NCBI GenBank assembly: GCA_964442735.1
Contig: CAYUAP010000007.1
Coordinates: 9,981-73,980 of the forward strand
Direction: 5' to 3'
DNA from: JAUNBG01 sp964442735
GTDB lineage: Bacteria; Planctomycetota; Planctomycetia; Pirellulales; Thermoguttaceae
Length of the DNA: 64,000 nucleotides
Positions within the stretch are counted from its first letter, which is position 1. Every line of letters begins with the position of its first letter. The notes below the pieces were generated by a model. The model did no database searches. It worked only from the letters and a program-made list of their open reading frames with translations, and was not told where the DNA came from. This document shows positions 25,967-33,942 of the stretch, piece after piece. Both the position numbers and the translations under genes were made by a program.

Positions 25967-26824
25967 TTACTCCTGTTTTCTTTCATTAAACAAACGGCGA
26001 ACCAAAAGATTCAAGATTAGTATAACGATCATGATAACCAGAGCGGCCCCCCAACCCGCCGCCTGCTGTTCATAAAAGGGACTGTTCGTAGTATACTCCG
26101 TCATAAGAACCGGTATATTGGCTGTAGGTTCGGTGAAATAATGACGACACCAGGAATTCGACCATAACGCGGTAAACAGGAGAGGTGCCGTCTCGCCACT
26201 AACACGTGCAAACGCCATCATTATTCCTGTTATTAAACCGTCTCGTGCACTCCGACATACAATTTGCAATGTTGCCCGAACCCGATTTATGCCAAGCGCC
26301 AGAACAGCCTCCCGAAGTGAATTGGGAACGAGGAGAAGCATGTCTTCCGTCGTTCGCAAAATAATCGGAAACATAATGATTCCGAGCGCCAGCGATCCGG
26401 CAAATCCGGAAAAATGCCCCGTCGGAACAACCCAAACCGCATAAATAAAAAGTCCCGTTATTATTGAAGGTATTCCCATCATGACATTGGTACAAAAACG
26501 TATTGTATTTCCCAATCGACTATTTTGACCATATTCGGCAAGCCAGATGCCTCCCGCAACCGCAGCAGGAAGAATAATAATCGTCGCCATAAACGTAATA
26601 TAAAGAGATCCTTGCAGTGCGTTCGCAATTCCCGATCCCTCGATTCCATAGGGTTTACTCGGTTGTGTCAGAAAGGTCCACGAAATAATTGATATTCCAC
26701 GAAATATCGTTGTCCCAATAATCCCGAACATGGCCCCCAGCGATACGAGTAGAGTTAAAATCGAAATGAACCGCATACTCTGTTCTTTAAATTTCCGATA
26801 AACAGGATTTTTTCTTTTCATCAT
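25967..26824 (-). CDS. pstA: Phosphate ABC transporter permease PstA
   Basis: Inner-membrane permease that forms the phosphate channel with PstC. The 285-residue length and about six hydrophobic helices fit the family. Family landmarks are GGIWLAEYGQNSRLG, IRFCTNVMMGIPSIITGLFI and the EAA-type loop SLREAVLALGINRVRATLQI. Its ATG overlaps the pstC stop by four bases (ATGA), so translation is coupled. The C-terminus is basic (RRLFNERKQE), in the cytosol. Confidence 0.95.
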   Translation of the reverse strand: MMKRKNPVYRKFKEQSMRFISILTLLVSLGAMFGIIGTTIFRGISIISWTFLTQPSKPYGIEGSGIANALQGSLYITFMATIIILPAAVAGGIWLAEYGQNSRLGNTIRFCTNVMMGIPSIITGLFIYAVWVVPTGHFSGFAGSLALGIIMFPIILRTTEDMLLLVPNSLREAVLALGINRVRATLQIVCRSARDGLITGIMMAFARVSGETAPLLFTALWSNSWCRHYFTEPTANIPVLMTEYTTNSPFYEQQAAGWGAALVIMIVILILNLLVRRLFNERKQE

Positions 26825-27744
26825 TCTCCCCGTTTTGCCCGGGCTTGATTTAAATAATATTGAGTCAAAATTTGAACAGTAAAGGACAAACCAAGCAGAA
26901 CAAGTCCCAACGCAAACAAAACACTTTTCTGAAGACCCTCGGCCTCGGCAAAATTATTAGCCAACGTTGAGGCAATGGTTGTCCCGGTTCCAAAGAGTCC
27001 TTTTGGAATCGTCATGGTATTACCAATAATAAACAGTACCGCCATCGTTTCACCTAAAGCCCGCCCCAATCCAATAAAAATGGCCCCAACAAGTCCCCGA
27101 AATCCATAACGGAACACAATGTCCCGAGTAGTTTCCCAACGAGTACAACCAATACCAATGGCCGATTCTTTAAGTAATTGTGGCGTCATCATAAAGACAT
27201 CCCGCATCATGGCAGATATGAAGGGTAGTATCATCAAGGCAAGAACCAGTCCCGCTGTAAAACAACCGAAACCATTATAATCGGTATTGATCAATGGGAT
27301 CTGCCCCAATTGAAACGTATGAACCACAAACGGCTGAAAATAATGTTGCATAAAAGGTACCAAAATAAAGAGTCCCCACATACCGTAAATAACACTCGGA
27401 ATGGCCGCGAGCAAGTCCAGTCCTGCCGACAAAGGAGCTGCCCATCGTCGCGAAAGACAGGAAAGATAAAAAGCCGTCATAAAACTTAATGGTACTGCAA
27501 TTACCATTGCAATCCCTGTCGTTGCCAAGGTTCCGACAATAGACGGTAACGCCCCATATTTTCCCGTCGTTGGATTCCATTCGGTCGCAAAAAGAAAAGA
27601 AATACCAAAGGAATACCAGGCCTCCAATGAACTGCACACAAGCCGCAGAAATATGCAAATTAGTAAAATCGGCAAGATTAGAGCACAGATTAAACATAAT
27701 TTTCGAAATAATATATCAATCGTCATGGGTAAAATCTCTTTCAT
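26821..27744 (-). CDS. pstC: Phosphate ABC transporter permease PstC
   Basis: Inner-membrane permease partner of PstA, with about six transmembrane helices over 307 residues. Landmarks are FLFATEWNPTTGKYGALPSI, AIPSVIYGMWGLFILVP and the EAA loop LLKESAIGIGCTRWETTRDI, then GLGRALGETMAVLFIIGN. The annotated ATG 27744 has no ribosome site. The in-frame Met six codons later (27726) follows AAAGAG and may be the real start. A 17-copy tandem array fills the gap to pstS, which would sit inside the operon mRNA. Confidence 0.95.
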   Translation of the reverse strand: MKEILPMTIDILFRKLCLICALILPILLICIFLRLVCSSLEAWYSFGISFLFATEWNPTTGKYGALPSIVGTLATTGIAMVIAVPLSFMTAFYLSCLSRRWAAPLSAGLDLLAAIPSVIYGMWGLFILVPFMQHYFQPFVVHTFQLGQIPLINTDYNGFGCFTAGLVLALMILPFISAMMRDVFMMTPQLLKESAIGIGCTRWETTRDIVFRYGFRGLVGAIFIGLGRALGETMAVLFIIGNTMTIPKGLFGTGTTIASTLANNFAEAEGLQKSVLFALGLVLLGLSFTVQILTQYYLNQARAKRGE

Positions 27745-27756
27745 TGGTTTATCTAT

Positions 27757-28045
27757 TGTATTTAATGGCCCGCTATATTTAATGGCCCGCTGTATTTAAT
27801 GGCCCGCTATATTTAATGGTCCGCTATATTTAATGGTCCGCTATATTTAATGGTCCGCTGTATTTAATGGCCTGCTGTATTTAATGGCCCGCTATATTTA
27901 ATGGCCCGCTGTATTTAATGGTCCGCTGTATTTAATGGCCCTCTGTATTTAATGGCCCGCTGTATTTAATGGCCCGCTGTATTTAATGGCCCGCTGTATT
28001 TAATGGCCCACTGTATTTAATGGCCCGCTGTATTTAATTGGCCCG
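27757..28045. repeat. 17-bp tandem array (about 17 copies) between pstS and pstC
   Basis: Unit TATTTAATGGCCCGCTG repeated 17 times with scattered C/T and A/G changes. The array begins inside pstS: the last residues of that protein (LNTAGH) and its stop codon are encoded by the first units. The remaining copies are untranslated. It is a VNTR-type slippage tract in the middle of a coupled operon. Confidence 0.95.
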
Positions 28046-29105
28046 TTTTTTTCTTTATTATCGTAACGATGGAATCAGGAATGGAAATATAGTGCATTTT
28101 AACCACCGCTTTTTTGCCGGACTCGAAACACCAATCGAAATATTTTTGGAGTTCGTCCTTCTTCGCAGGTTCCAGATCCGATCGATAAAGAATATAGGTA
28201 ATCCCCATTAGAGGATAACTTTTTTCACCAGACGCATTCGTCAGAATAACATACAAGCCGGGATTTTTTTCCCACTCAATCTGTCTCAAGGCTTCTGTGA
28301 ATGAAGATTCCGAAGGTTTAATATATTGTCCCATCGCGTTTTGCAGTGATACGGATGTTAATTTGCACTCTACGGCATATGTATATTCGGTATATCCAAT
28401 ACTTCCCTTTATATTTGAGATATTATTACAAACACCAGTATTCTTCTGACCACCAATTCCCACAGGCCAGTTTACACTCTTGCCTTCTCCGACATTTTTT
28501 TTCCATTCCTCCGAAATTTTCGCTAGATAATTCGTGAAGAGAAAGGATGTCCCAGAACTGTCAGAACGATGTATGATCGTGACAGGAAGGTCGGGCAGAT
28601 TGAGTTCGGGATTATCCTTGACAAACACCGGATCATTCCATTTTTTGATTTTACCGAGAAATATGTTCACAAGGTTGACTTGACTCAATCGCAGTTCACC
28701 ATCTTTAATGCCGGGAAGATTAACGACCACAACAATCCCGCCCGCCAACATCGGAAACTGGAAATATCCACCTTTCTTTTGCTCTTCTTCCGTTAAAGGA
28801 GCATCACTTCCAGCAAAATCGACCGTTCCTTCCTTTAATTGATTGATTCCCGCCCCTGAACCAATTCCCTGATAATTAACAAGAATCCGATTTTCAGTCG
28901 ATTCTGAATAATTATAACACCAATTATTGTAAACCGGCGAGGGAAATGTCGCTCCGGATCCGTTCAGTACAATCTCTCCGCTCCCCGAATTCCTGGACGG
29001 TCCCGGCCCATTCGAATCTCCACATCCCGTTAAAAGAAACAGGAGAAAAAAGGTTCCTATGTAAATACCAATTCCTGTTATTATATTTCCTACTTGACTT
29101 TTCAT
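28017..29105 (-). CDS. pstS: Phosphate-binding lipoprotein PstS
   Basis: Extracytoplasmic phosphate-binding protein of the Pst importer. The N-terminal helix ends in a lipobox FLLTGC (Cys28), so it is membrane-anchored. The binding-site motifs are GSGATFPSPVYNNW, YQGIGSGAGINQLKEGTVDF with AGSDAPLTEEE, and HRSDSSGTSFLFTNYL. GSIGYTEYTYAVE is the hinge-near strand. GGAAGG is found upstream of ATG 29105. The C-terminus runs into the 17-bp array, so the final residues vary with repeat phase. Upstream is a second 17-bp array holding the assembly gap. Confidence 0.95.
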   Translation of the reverse strand: MKSQVGNIITGIGIYIGTFFLLFLLTGCGDSNGPGPSRNSGSGEIVLNGSGATFPSPVYNNWCYNYSESTENRILVNYQGIGSGAGINQLKEGTVDFAGSDAPLTEEEQKKGGYFQFPMLAGGIVVVVNLPGIKDGELRLSQVNLVNIFLGKIKKWNDPVFVKDNPELNLPDLPVTIIHRSDSSGTSFLFTNYLAKISEEWKKNVGEGKSVNWPVGIGGQKNTGVCNNISNIKGSIGYTEYTYAVECKLTSVSLQNAMGQYIKPSESSFTEALRQIEWEKNPGLYVILTNASGEKSYPLMGITYILYRSDLEPAKKDELQKYFDWCFESGKKAVVKMHYISIPDSIVTIIKKKTGQLNTAGH

Positions 29106-29121
29106 CCGTTTTGCCTTCCCG

Positions 29122-29465
29122 TATCCTGTTATTTCCCGTATCCTGTTATTTCCCGTATCCTGCTATTTCCCGTATCCTGTTATTTCCCGTATCCTGTTAT
29201 TTCCCGTATCCTGTTATTNNNNNNNNNNNNNNNNNNNNNNNNNNNNNNNNNNNNNNNNNNNNNNNNNNNNNNNNNNNNNNNNNNNNNNNNNNNNNNNNNN
29301 NNNNNNNNNNNNNNNNNNTATCCTGTTATTTCCCATATCCTGTTATTTCCCATATCCTGTTATTTCCCGTATCCTGTTATTTCCCGTATCCTGTTATTTC
29401 CCGTATCCTGTTATTTCCCATATCCTGTTATTTCCCATATCTTGTTATTTCCCATATCCTGTTAT
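29122..29465. repeat. 17-bp tandem array upstream of pstS, interrupted by an assembly gap
   Basis: Unit TATCCTGTTATTTCCCG (variant ...TTTCCCA). Six copies precede the gap and nearly nine follow it. The gap is exactly 100 N (29219-29318), a scaffolding placeholder, so the true copy number is unknown. The array lies where the pstS promoter would be expected. Confidence 0.95.
29219..29318. other. Assembly gap (100 N)
   Basis: One hundred consecutive N inside the 17-bp array. The length is a convention, not a measurement. Reading frames drawn across it are artefacts. Confidence 0.99.
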
Positions 29466-29635
29466 GGTATCACCTGTTTAATATGAAATTTGCGATAATG
29501 CCAATACCACCTCTTTTGAATTCATGTATTGTAACAGAACTCTATTAGTACCCTGTTACAACAATGTTAGTTTTCGATTAGTTTTGTATTATTTTTTTCT
29601 AACAAAAGGAGATAATATCATCTGATCTGAAGATC
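29466..29635. other. Spacer between the pstS array and a family A element
   Basis: AT-rich DNA with no gene. The pstS operon promoter could lie here or within the array. No confident -35/-10 pair was identified on the minus strand. Confidence 0.35.
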
Positions 29636-29755
29636 TATACTCAAGGTTTTTATAAATGCCTATTTTTCAAAACAGACGAGACACCTGTTTGGGAGTATAC
29701 GGACGAGACGTCCGTGCTTCCAGGAAATGCCGTATTTATAACGTCGTACAGTATA
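29636..29755 (+). repeat. Family A element, copy 8
   Basis: A 120-bp copy from TATACTCAAGGTTTTTAT to ATAACGTCGTACAGTATA, with slightly decayed hairpins ACAGACGAGACACCTGTTT and ACGGACGAGACGTCCGT. Confidence 0.87.
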
Positions 29756-29977
29756 TTATTAAAAATTGCGTTTTTATCTTCAGTTCCACCTCAATTCTCT
29801 TTTAACTCTCTTTTAACTCTCTCAACTCCCCAAAATAAAAGTTGCTCCTAATTTTGAAAATTGATTGAATTACCACAAATCAAAATTCTGAAAAAACATT
29901 ATTCCTGTTAAAACATCCATCACCTAAACTTTTTTCTCAAAAAGGTAAATTTTTCGATATTTTCGACATTTTATAAT

Positions 29978-30006
29978 TTGACTATTGTTTATAGAAATGA
30001 TATAAT
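29978..30006 (+). promoter_or_regulatory. Predicted promoter for the LEERQLL lipase gene
   Basis: TTGACT at 29978-29983, exactly 17 bases, then consensus TATAAT at 30001-30006. It gives a leader of about 190 bases before ATG 30202. Confidence 0.72.
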
Positions 30007-30201
30007 ATTTTAGGTATTTTATTTTCATTATTTGAGCGTTTTTGTCTCCACAAATATATCAGATAATTACAGATAGCATTATAGAAATTACATTCCAGAT
30101 TAATAGAATTTCTATAACCATGGTTTGCCGAAAACTATCCGTAAAAATTCCGATTGCCCAGGGTTACAAAAAATCATTTACAGTTAAAAAAAGGTGTTTG
30201 G

Positions 30202-33200
30202 ATGCGCAATATAATTGAGATTTTTTATAAAAATCGTCCCGCCCGTAATAATAAATATGGGCATAGTGGTAAACAGTCTTCCCGTTCACTTCATATGGAG
30301 TTACTTGAAGAACGCCAATTACTAGCCGTCAGTGTTATCGAACCTGCCATGGAAATTCCAATAGAAGAAGGTATATCATCGGAGAATGCGGTTGTAATTC
30401 AAGCGGAACTTGTTTCAAATCAGAATGAAAATGTAATTACTTCCGATGGTACTGTAGACCATGAAGTCGAGAATATAACGAAGATCTATCCCTATTTTCA
30501 TTCGGAATACGTTGGCAAGGAGATAGCCTATCTCGATTGGCATATAGGTGATCATATTATTTTTGGGACAGGCGGAAATTTTACCGTTTCTAAAATATTT
30601 GATTATTGGAAGAGTGATGGATTATATGCCATGGCCATTACAAATGATGCCAGCGGTGATGTAATACTCGCTTTTCGAGGAACAGATAATTATGCCAGTA
30701 TCGTTACAGACATAGATCCAAAAGGAATCGGATATGAACCCTATATAAATCATATAGACGAGGTTGCCAAATGGGCCGCCTCTTTACCGAAGAATACGAA
30801 GATCGACATAACCGGGCATTCACTTGGCAGCGCGCTCTCTCAATGGTATACGGTCGGCTTAACAGCAAAAAACATAGTCATTAATAAATTGGAGACCTAT
30901 AATTCACCCGGAATCTCAAAATCGTTTATCAGTAATAATTACATTGCAGAAAATTGTCTGTCCGTGTCGCATTACATTCAATCGGGCGATATCGTTTCCA
31001 TGGCCGGAGAAGCGTTTATTCCCGCAAAAAATGGCAATAACTATATTTTCTATTATACAGATTATTTTCCCATTGCCAAACACGAAGTCCCTATGTTTGT
31101 CGAAAAGGCCAATGGAAAAATCCGACCGGAGAAAATAACATATACGACAATTTCATCCCAAGCGCTGTCCGATCGCGAGTTTGCCTTTTCCATTCAGGCC
31201 AAGGATTATTATTTGGATTTCATTTATCACGGAGAAATAGCCGTGACCGCTTCCATCGCCTGGAACATTTTTGGAGATAGCGCCTATAAATTGATTAATT
31301 CACTCCACGAACGCGGTACAACAGAAGATTACAGACGTGATTTCGGCGACCTTATTCATTGGTTAATAAAAATCTTCACACCTTCCAGGAACGACTTGAA
31401 GACTAATATGACACTCGTTTCCAAAACAGAAAACTCCATTAATATAAAACTTGATGCCACCAACGGAAATTATACCATCTACTGTTATAGTGAAGATCCA
31501 GACAATCCCAACAAGGTTAAGGAATACGGCCGAAAAGAGATATTGCTCTCCTCCGGATACGAAGAACTGCTTTTCGACAATCTGTTACCCGGTAAAGATT
31601 ATCTTTTCTTCGTGGCCCATCTTAACGACGATCAAACAGATGTCGAAGAATGTTGTATGATAACTCAATCGACCTTGACAATTCCAATCATAGACGAGTT
31701 GACCCCTACCTCCGCCCGAATATCGCCCGACGAAATGCAAAACATCGAGACCAATCCATTGGTCCTTGCAATGTTTACCTTGAAAAAATTCACAACAATT
31801 CCGAATTTCTCCTGTTATGTCAATGGTTCGTTGGCTCCTTCGGAATACTTCGCGGTAAAAATAGATGTCGAAACGAAAACAGGAATCATTCAACTTGTCA
31901 AACCGTTAGATTCCGGTAAATATGAAATCAGTATCGTCGCAGACAATGCGGAAAAAACGACGTCCGATATATTTGCCTTGACCGTTCTCGACAGTAGAAT
32001 TCTCCTTGAAAACTATCTTTATAATCAATATACACTCGATACCGACGTCGATGATTTCGGTAATAGTATTTATCTATTTACCGGTGACGGCAACTTAATA
32101 GAGACCGGATTGATTACTGGTGGTTATCTCGATATTTTCGGTAATCAAGATGTTGCCGAACATTTTACAATAACCGAATCGGCAGTAAAAAATTTCCATG
32201 AAATATATTTTATCGGAAATAATGATGACAGCAGTGTTGTCCGTGATATTATTAATATTCAGGAAAATACGGACGATTCCGGTTTGATCTATCGGTTCGA
32301 CAATGCGGAAGAGGATCCGGAAAATAATGAAGTCGGATCGGCCATTCTTTGGATCAAAACCCGGGAAATGATTCCGACCGATCTTGCAACAATAGTGTTT
32401 GCCGGAGTAAAAAATATCTATATTGACGCGAATACCAACGATACCTTTAAATTCCGTAATTTAACCGCAAACGTTAATATAAATGGAAAAGAACAGGAAA
32501 ACAGTTCCCGACTAATTGATTCCATCGATTTCTCGGAAATGAATCTAAAGCTGTCTTCCGGTCTTGTTCTCAATCTTGATTCCACGAATCATCAGGGGGT
32601 TGCCCTTGGTCAGTCCGGATCAATTAGAATTAATGGTGTGGTTAAAGAAGCCATTCTATCGGAAGGTCAAGATACCATTACCGCGAGTAAAAATGGAAGT
32701 ATTATTATCGATGAAACAAGTTCTCTGAATACCGTTTTTCTAACAGGAGGATCCAATGTCGTAAAATTGGAAGGTTCGTCAATCGTTACCGTTAAAGGAA
32801 AAACGGATCATAATGTGATATCGGTCGGAAGTAACGATAATCCGGCGGATAAATCGATCATTAATCTGTCCCAATCGGAAACAGACAACGAAGTTATTCT
32901 TTATGGAGAGAACATAATATTAACAGGAGGCTTCGGAGACGATACCGTAATGCTTGATGGTAATTATGCAATTTTAACCATGAATCAAGGTGGAAACGAT
33001 GTTGTTTCGGTATTTGGAAATAATGTCTCCCTGCAAACAGGAGCAGGAAACGACCGTATTACATATATAGGGAGTCGAAGTAATATTTCGGCCGGAGCGG
33101 GAAATGATATAATTTATGTCTATGATTATCAGAACGGAGTACAATCGACCGGCTCTATTATTAATGCGGGAGACGGCGACGATCTTGTCCTTGGGATAAA

Positions 33201-33624
33201 TTCGAGCGGCTCCAATATTTATTATGCTGGAGCCGGTAACGATTTTATTTTTGGCGGGAGTGGCACAGACATCATCTACGGAAACTCCGGTAATAATCTC
33301 CTGGCCGGTTTCGGAGGTCGTGATATTATTACCGGTGGTTCGGGACGCGATATTATACTTGGAAATACAAGTGGAAATTTGAACGATATCGAAAAGAAAA
33401 GCGAACAGGATATTATGGCGATTTTTGACGATCTCAAAAAAGTCTGGACGATAGACGAATACGATCTTGAAAAAACGGTTGATTTACTGGGGAGAAACAG
33501 TATTGCCGATGGAAATGCCGATAAACTCAAACGCGGAGAAGGTGAACTGAATATTTTCTTCTATAATTCCCTGGAGCAGGACCTTCAGAACGCATTGGAT
33601 ACAGACTATATTATCGATGGCTGA
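30202..33624 (+). CDS. Giant exported protein: LEERQLL N-terminus, class 3 lipase domain, RTX-like repeats
   Basis: Predicted extracellular or envelope protein of 1140 residues. ATG 30202 follows AAGGTG and is preferred to TTG 30154. The N-terminus is basic and carries HMELLEERQLLAVSV, the planctomycete motif found on many secreted giant proteins. Residues about 95-350 resemble a class 3 lipase: VILAFRGTDN and DITGHSLGSALSQW, with Ser207 as the candidate nucleophile. A fibronectin-like stretch (about 400-600) follows. The C-terminal 400 residues are beta-helical, with Gly/Asp-rich nonapeptide-like repeats (GAGNDRITY, GAGNDIIYV, GAGNDFIFGGSGTDIIYG), a calcium-binding RTX-type fold. Substrate is unknown. 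A terminator-like hairpin follows. Confidence 0.85.
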   Translation: MRNIIEIFYKNRPARNNKYGHSGKQSSRSLHMELLEERQLLAVSVIEPAMEIPIEEGISSENAVVIQAELVSNQNENVITSDGTVDHEVENITKIYPYFHSEYVGKEIAYLDWHIGDHIIFGTGGNFTVSKIFDYWKSDGLYAMAITNDASGDVILAFRGTDNYASIVTDIDPKGIGYEPYINHIDEVAKWAASLPKNTKIDITGHSLGSALSQWYTVGLTAKNIVINKLETYNSPGISKSFISNNYIAENCLSVSHYIQSGDIVSMAGEAFIPAKNGNNYIFYYTDYFPIAKHEVPMFVEKANGKIRPEKITYTTISSQALSDREFAFSIQAKDYYLDFIYHGEIAVTASIAWNIFGDSAYKLINSLHERGTTEDYRRDFGDLIHWLIKIFTPSRNDLKTNMTLVSKTENSINIKLDATNGNYTIYCYSEDPDNPNKVKEYGRKEILLSSGYEELLFDNLLPGKDYLFFVAHLNDDQTDVEECCMITQSTLTIPIIDELTPTSARISPDEMQNIETNPLVLAMFTLKKFTTIPNFSCYVNGSLAPSEYFAVKIDVETKTGIIQLVKPLDSGKYEISIVADNAEKTTSDIFALTVLDSRILLENYLYNQYTLDTDVDDFGNSIYLFTGDGNLIETGLITGGYLDIFGNQDVAEHFTITESAVKNFHEIYFIGNNDDSSVVRDIINIQENTDDSGLIYRFDNAEEDPENNEVGSAILWIKTREMIPTDLATIVFAGVKNIYIDANTNDTFKFRNLTANVNINGKEQENSSRLIDSIDFSEMNLKLSSGLVLNLDSTNHQGVALGQSGSIRINGVVKEAILSEGQDTITASKNGSIIIDETSSLNTVFLTGGSNVVKLEGSSIVTVKGKTDHNVISVGSNDNPADKSIINLSQSETDNEVILYGENIILTGGFGDDTVMLDGNYAILTMNQGGNDVVSVFGNNVSLQTGAGNDRITYIGSRSNISAGAGNDIIYVYDYQNGVQSTGSIINAGDGDDLVLGINSSGSNIYYAGAGNDFIFGGSGTDIIYGNSGNNLLAGFGGRDIITGGSGRDIILGNTSGNLNDIEKKSEQDIMAIFDDLKKVWTIDEYDLEKTVDLLGRNSIADGNADKLKRGEGELNIFFYNSLEQDLQNALDTDYIIDG

Positions 33625-33645
33625 CTTGTTCGCCCCTTAATGCAG

Positions 33646-33681
33646 ACCGGGAAAATATTTTCTGAAATTATATTTCCCGGT
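33646..33681 (+). terminator. Probable terminator hairpin after the lipase gene
   Basis: ACCGGGAAA pairs with TTTCCCGGT 22 bases after the stop. The downstream tract is T-rich but interrupted (TATTTATCGTTTT), so strength is uncertain. Confidence 0.6.
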
Positions 33682-33801
33682 TATTTATCGTTTTACTATT
33701 TACTATACTAACGGGACTACTAACGGATCTACTAATGGGCCGTCACTGTTTCCGGGATCCATGGGAAGTCGCCGAAATTTCTATCAGAACACTAACATAT
33801 C

Positions 33802-33921
33802 TATACTGTACGATGTTATACATTCGGCATGTTCCGGGAGTGCGGACGCCTCGTCCGTATCCTCCAAAACAGGCGTCTCGCCTGTTTTGAAAAATAGACT
33901 TTTATAACGACCTTGAGTATA
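33802..33921 (-). repeat. Family A element, copy 9
   Basis: A 120-bp copy between two convergent genes, with termini TATACTGTACGATG and CGACCTTGAGTATA and hairpins GCGGACGCCTCGTCCGT and AACAGGCGTCTCGCCTGTT. Confidence 0.88.
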
Positions 33922-33942
33922 TCAGAAATTAAAAAAACCATG

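Noticed and set aside
27757..28045. Possible CRISPR array
   Set aside because: The repeats are directly adjacent with no spacers and the unit is only 17 bp; no cas genes nearby.
28946..29548. Long plus-strand reading frame through the 17-bp array and the N gap
   Set aside because: It consists of array units read in frame and crosses unknown bases; it also overlaps pstS antisense. Not a gene.
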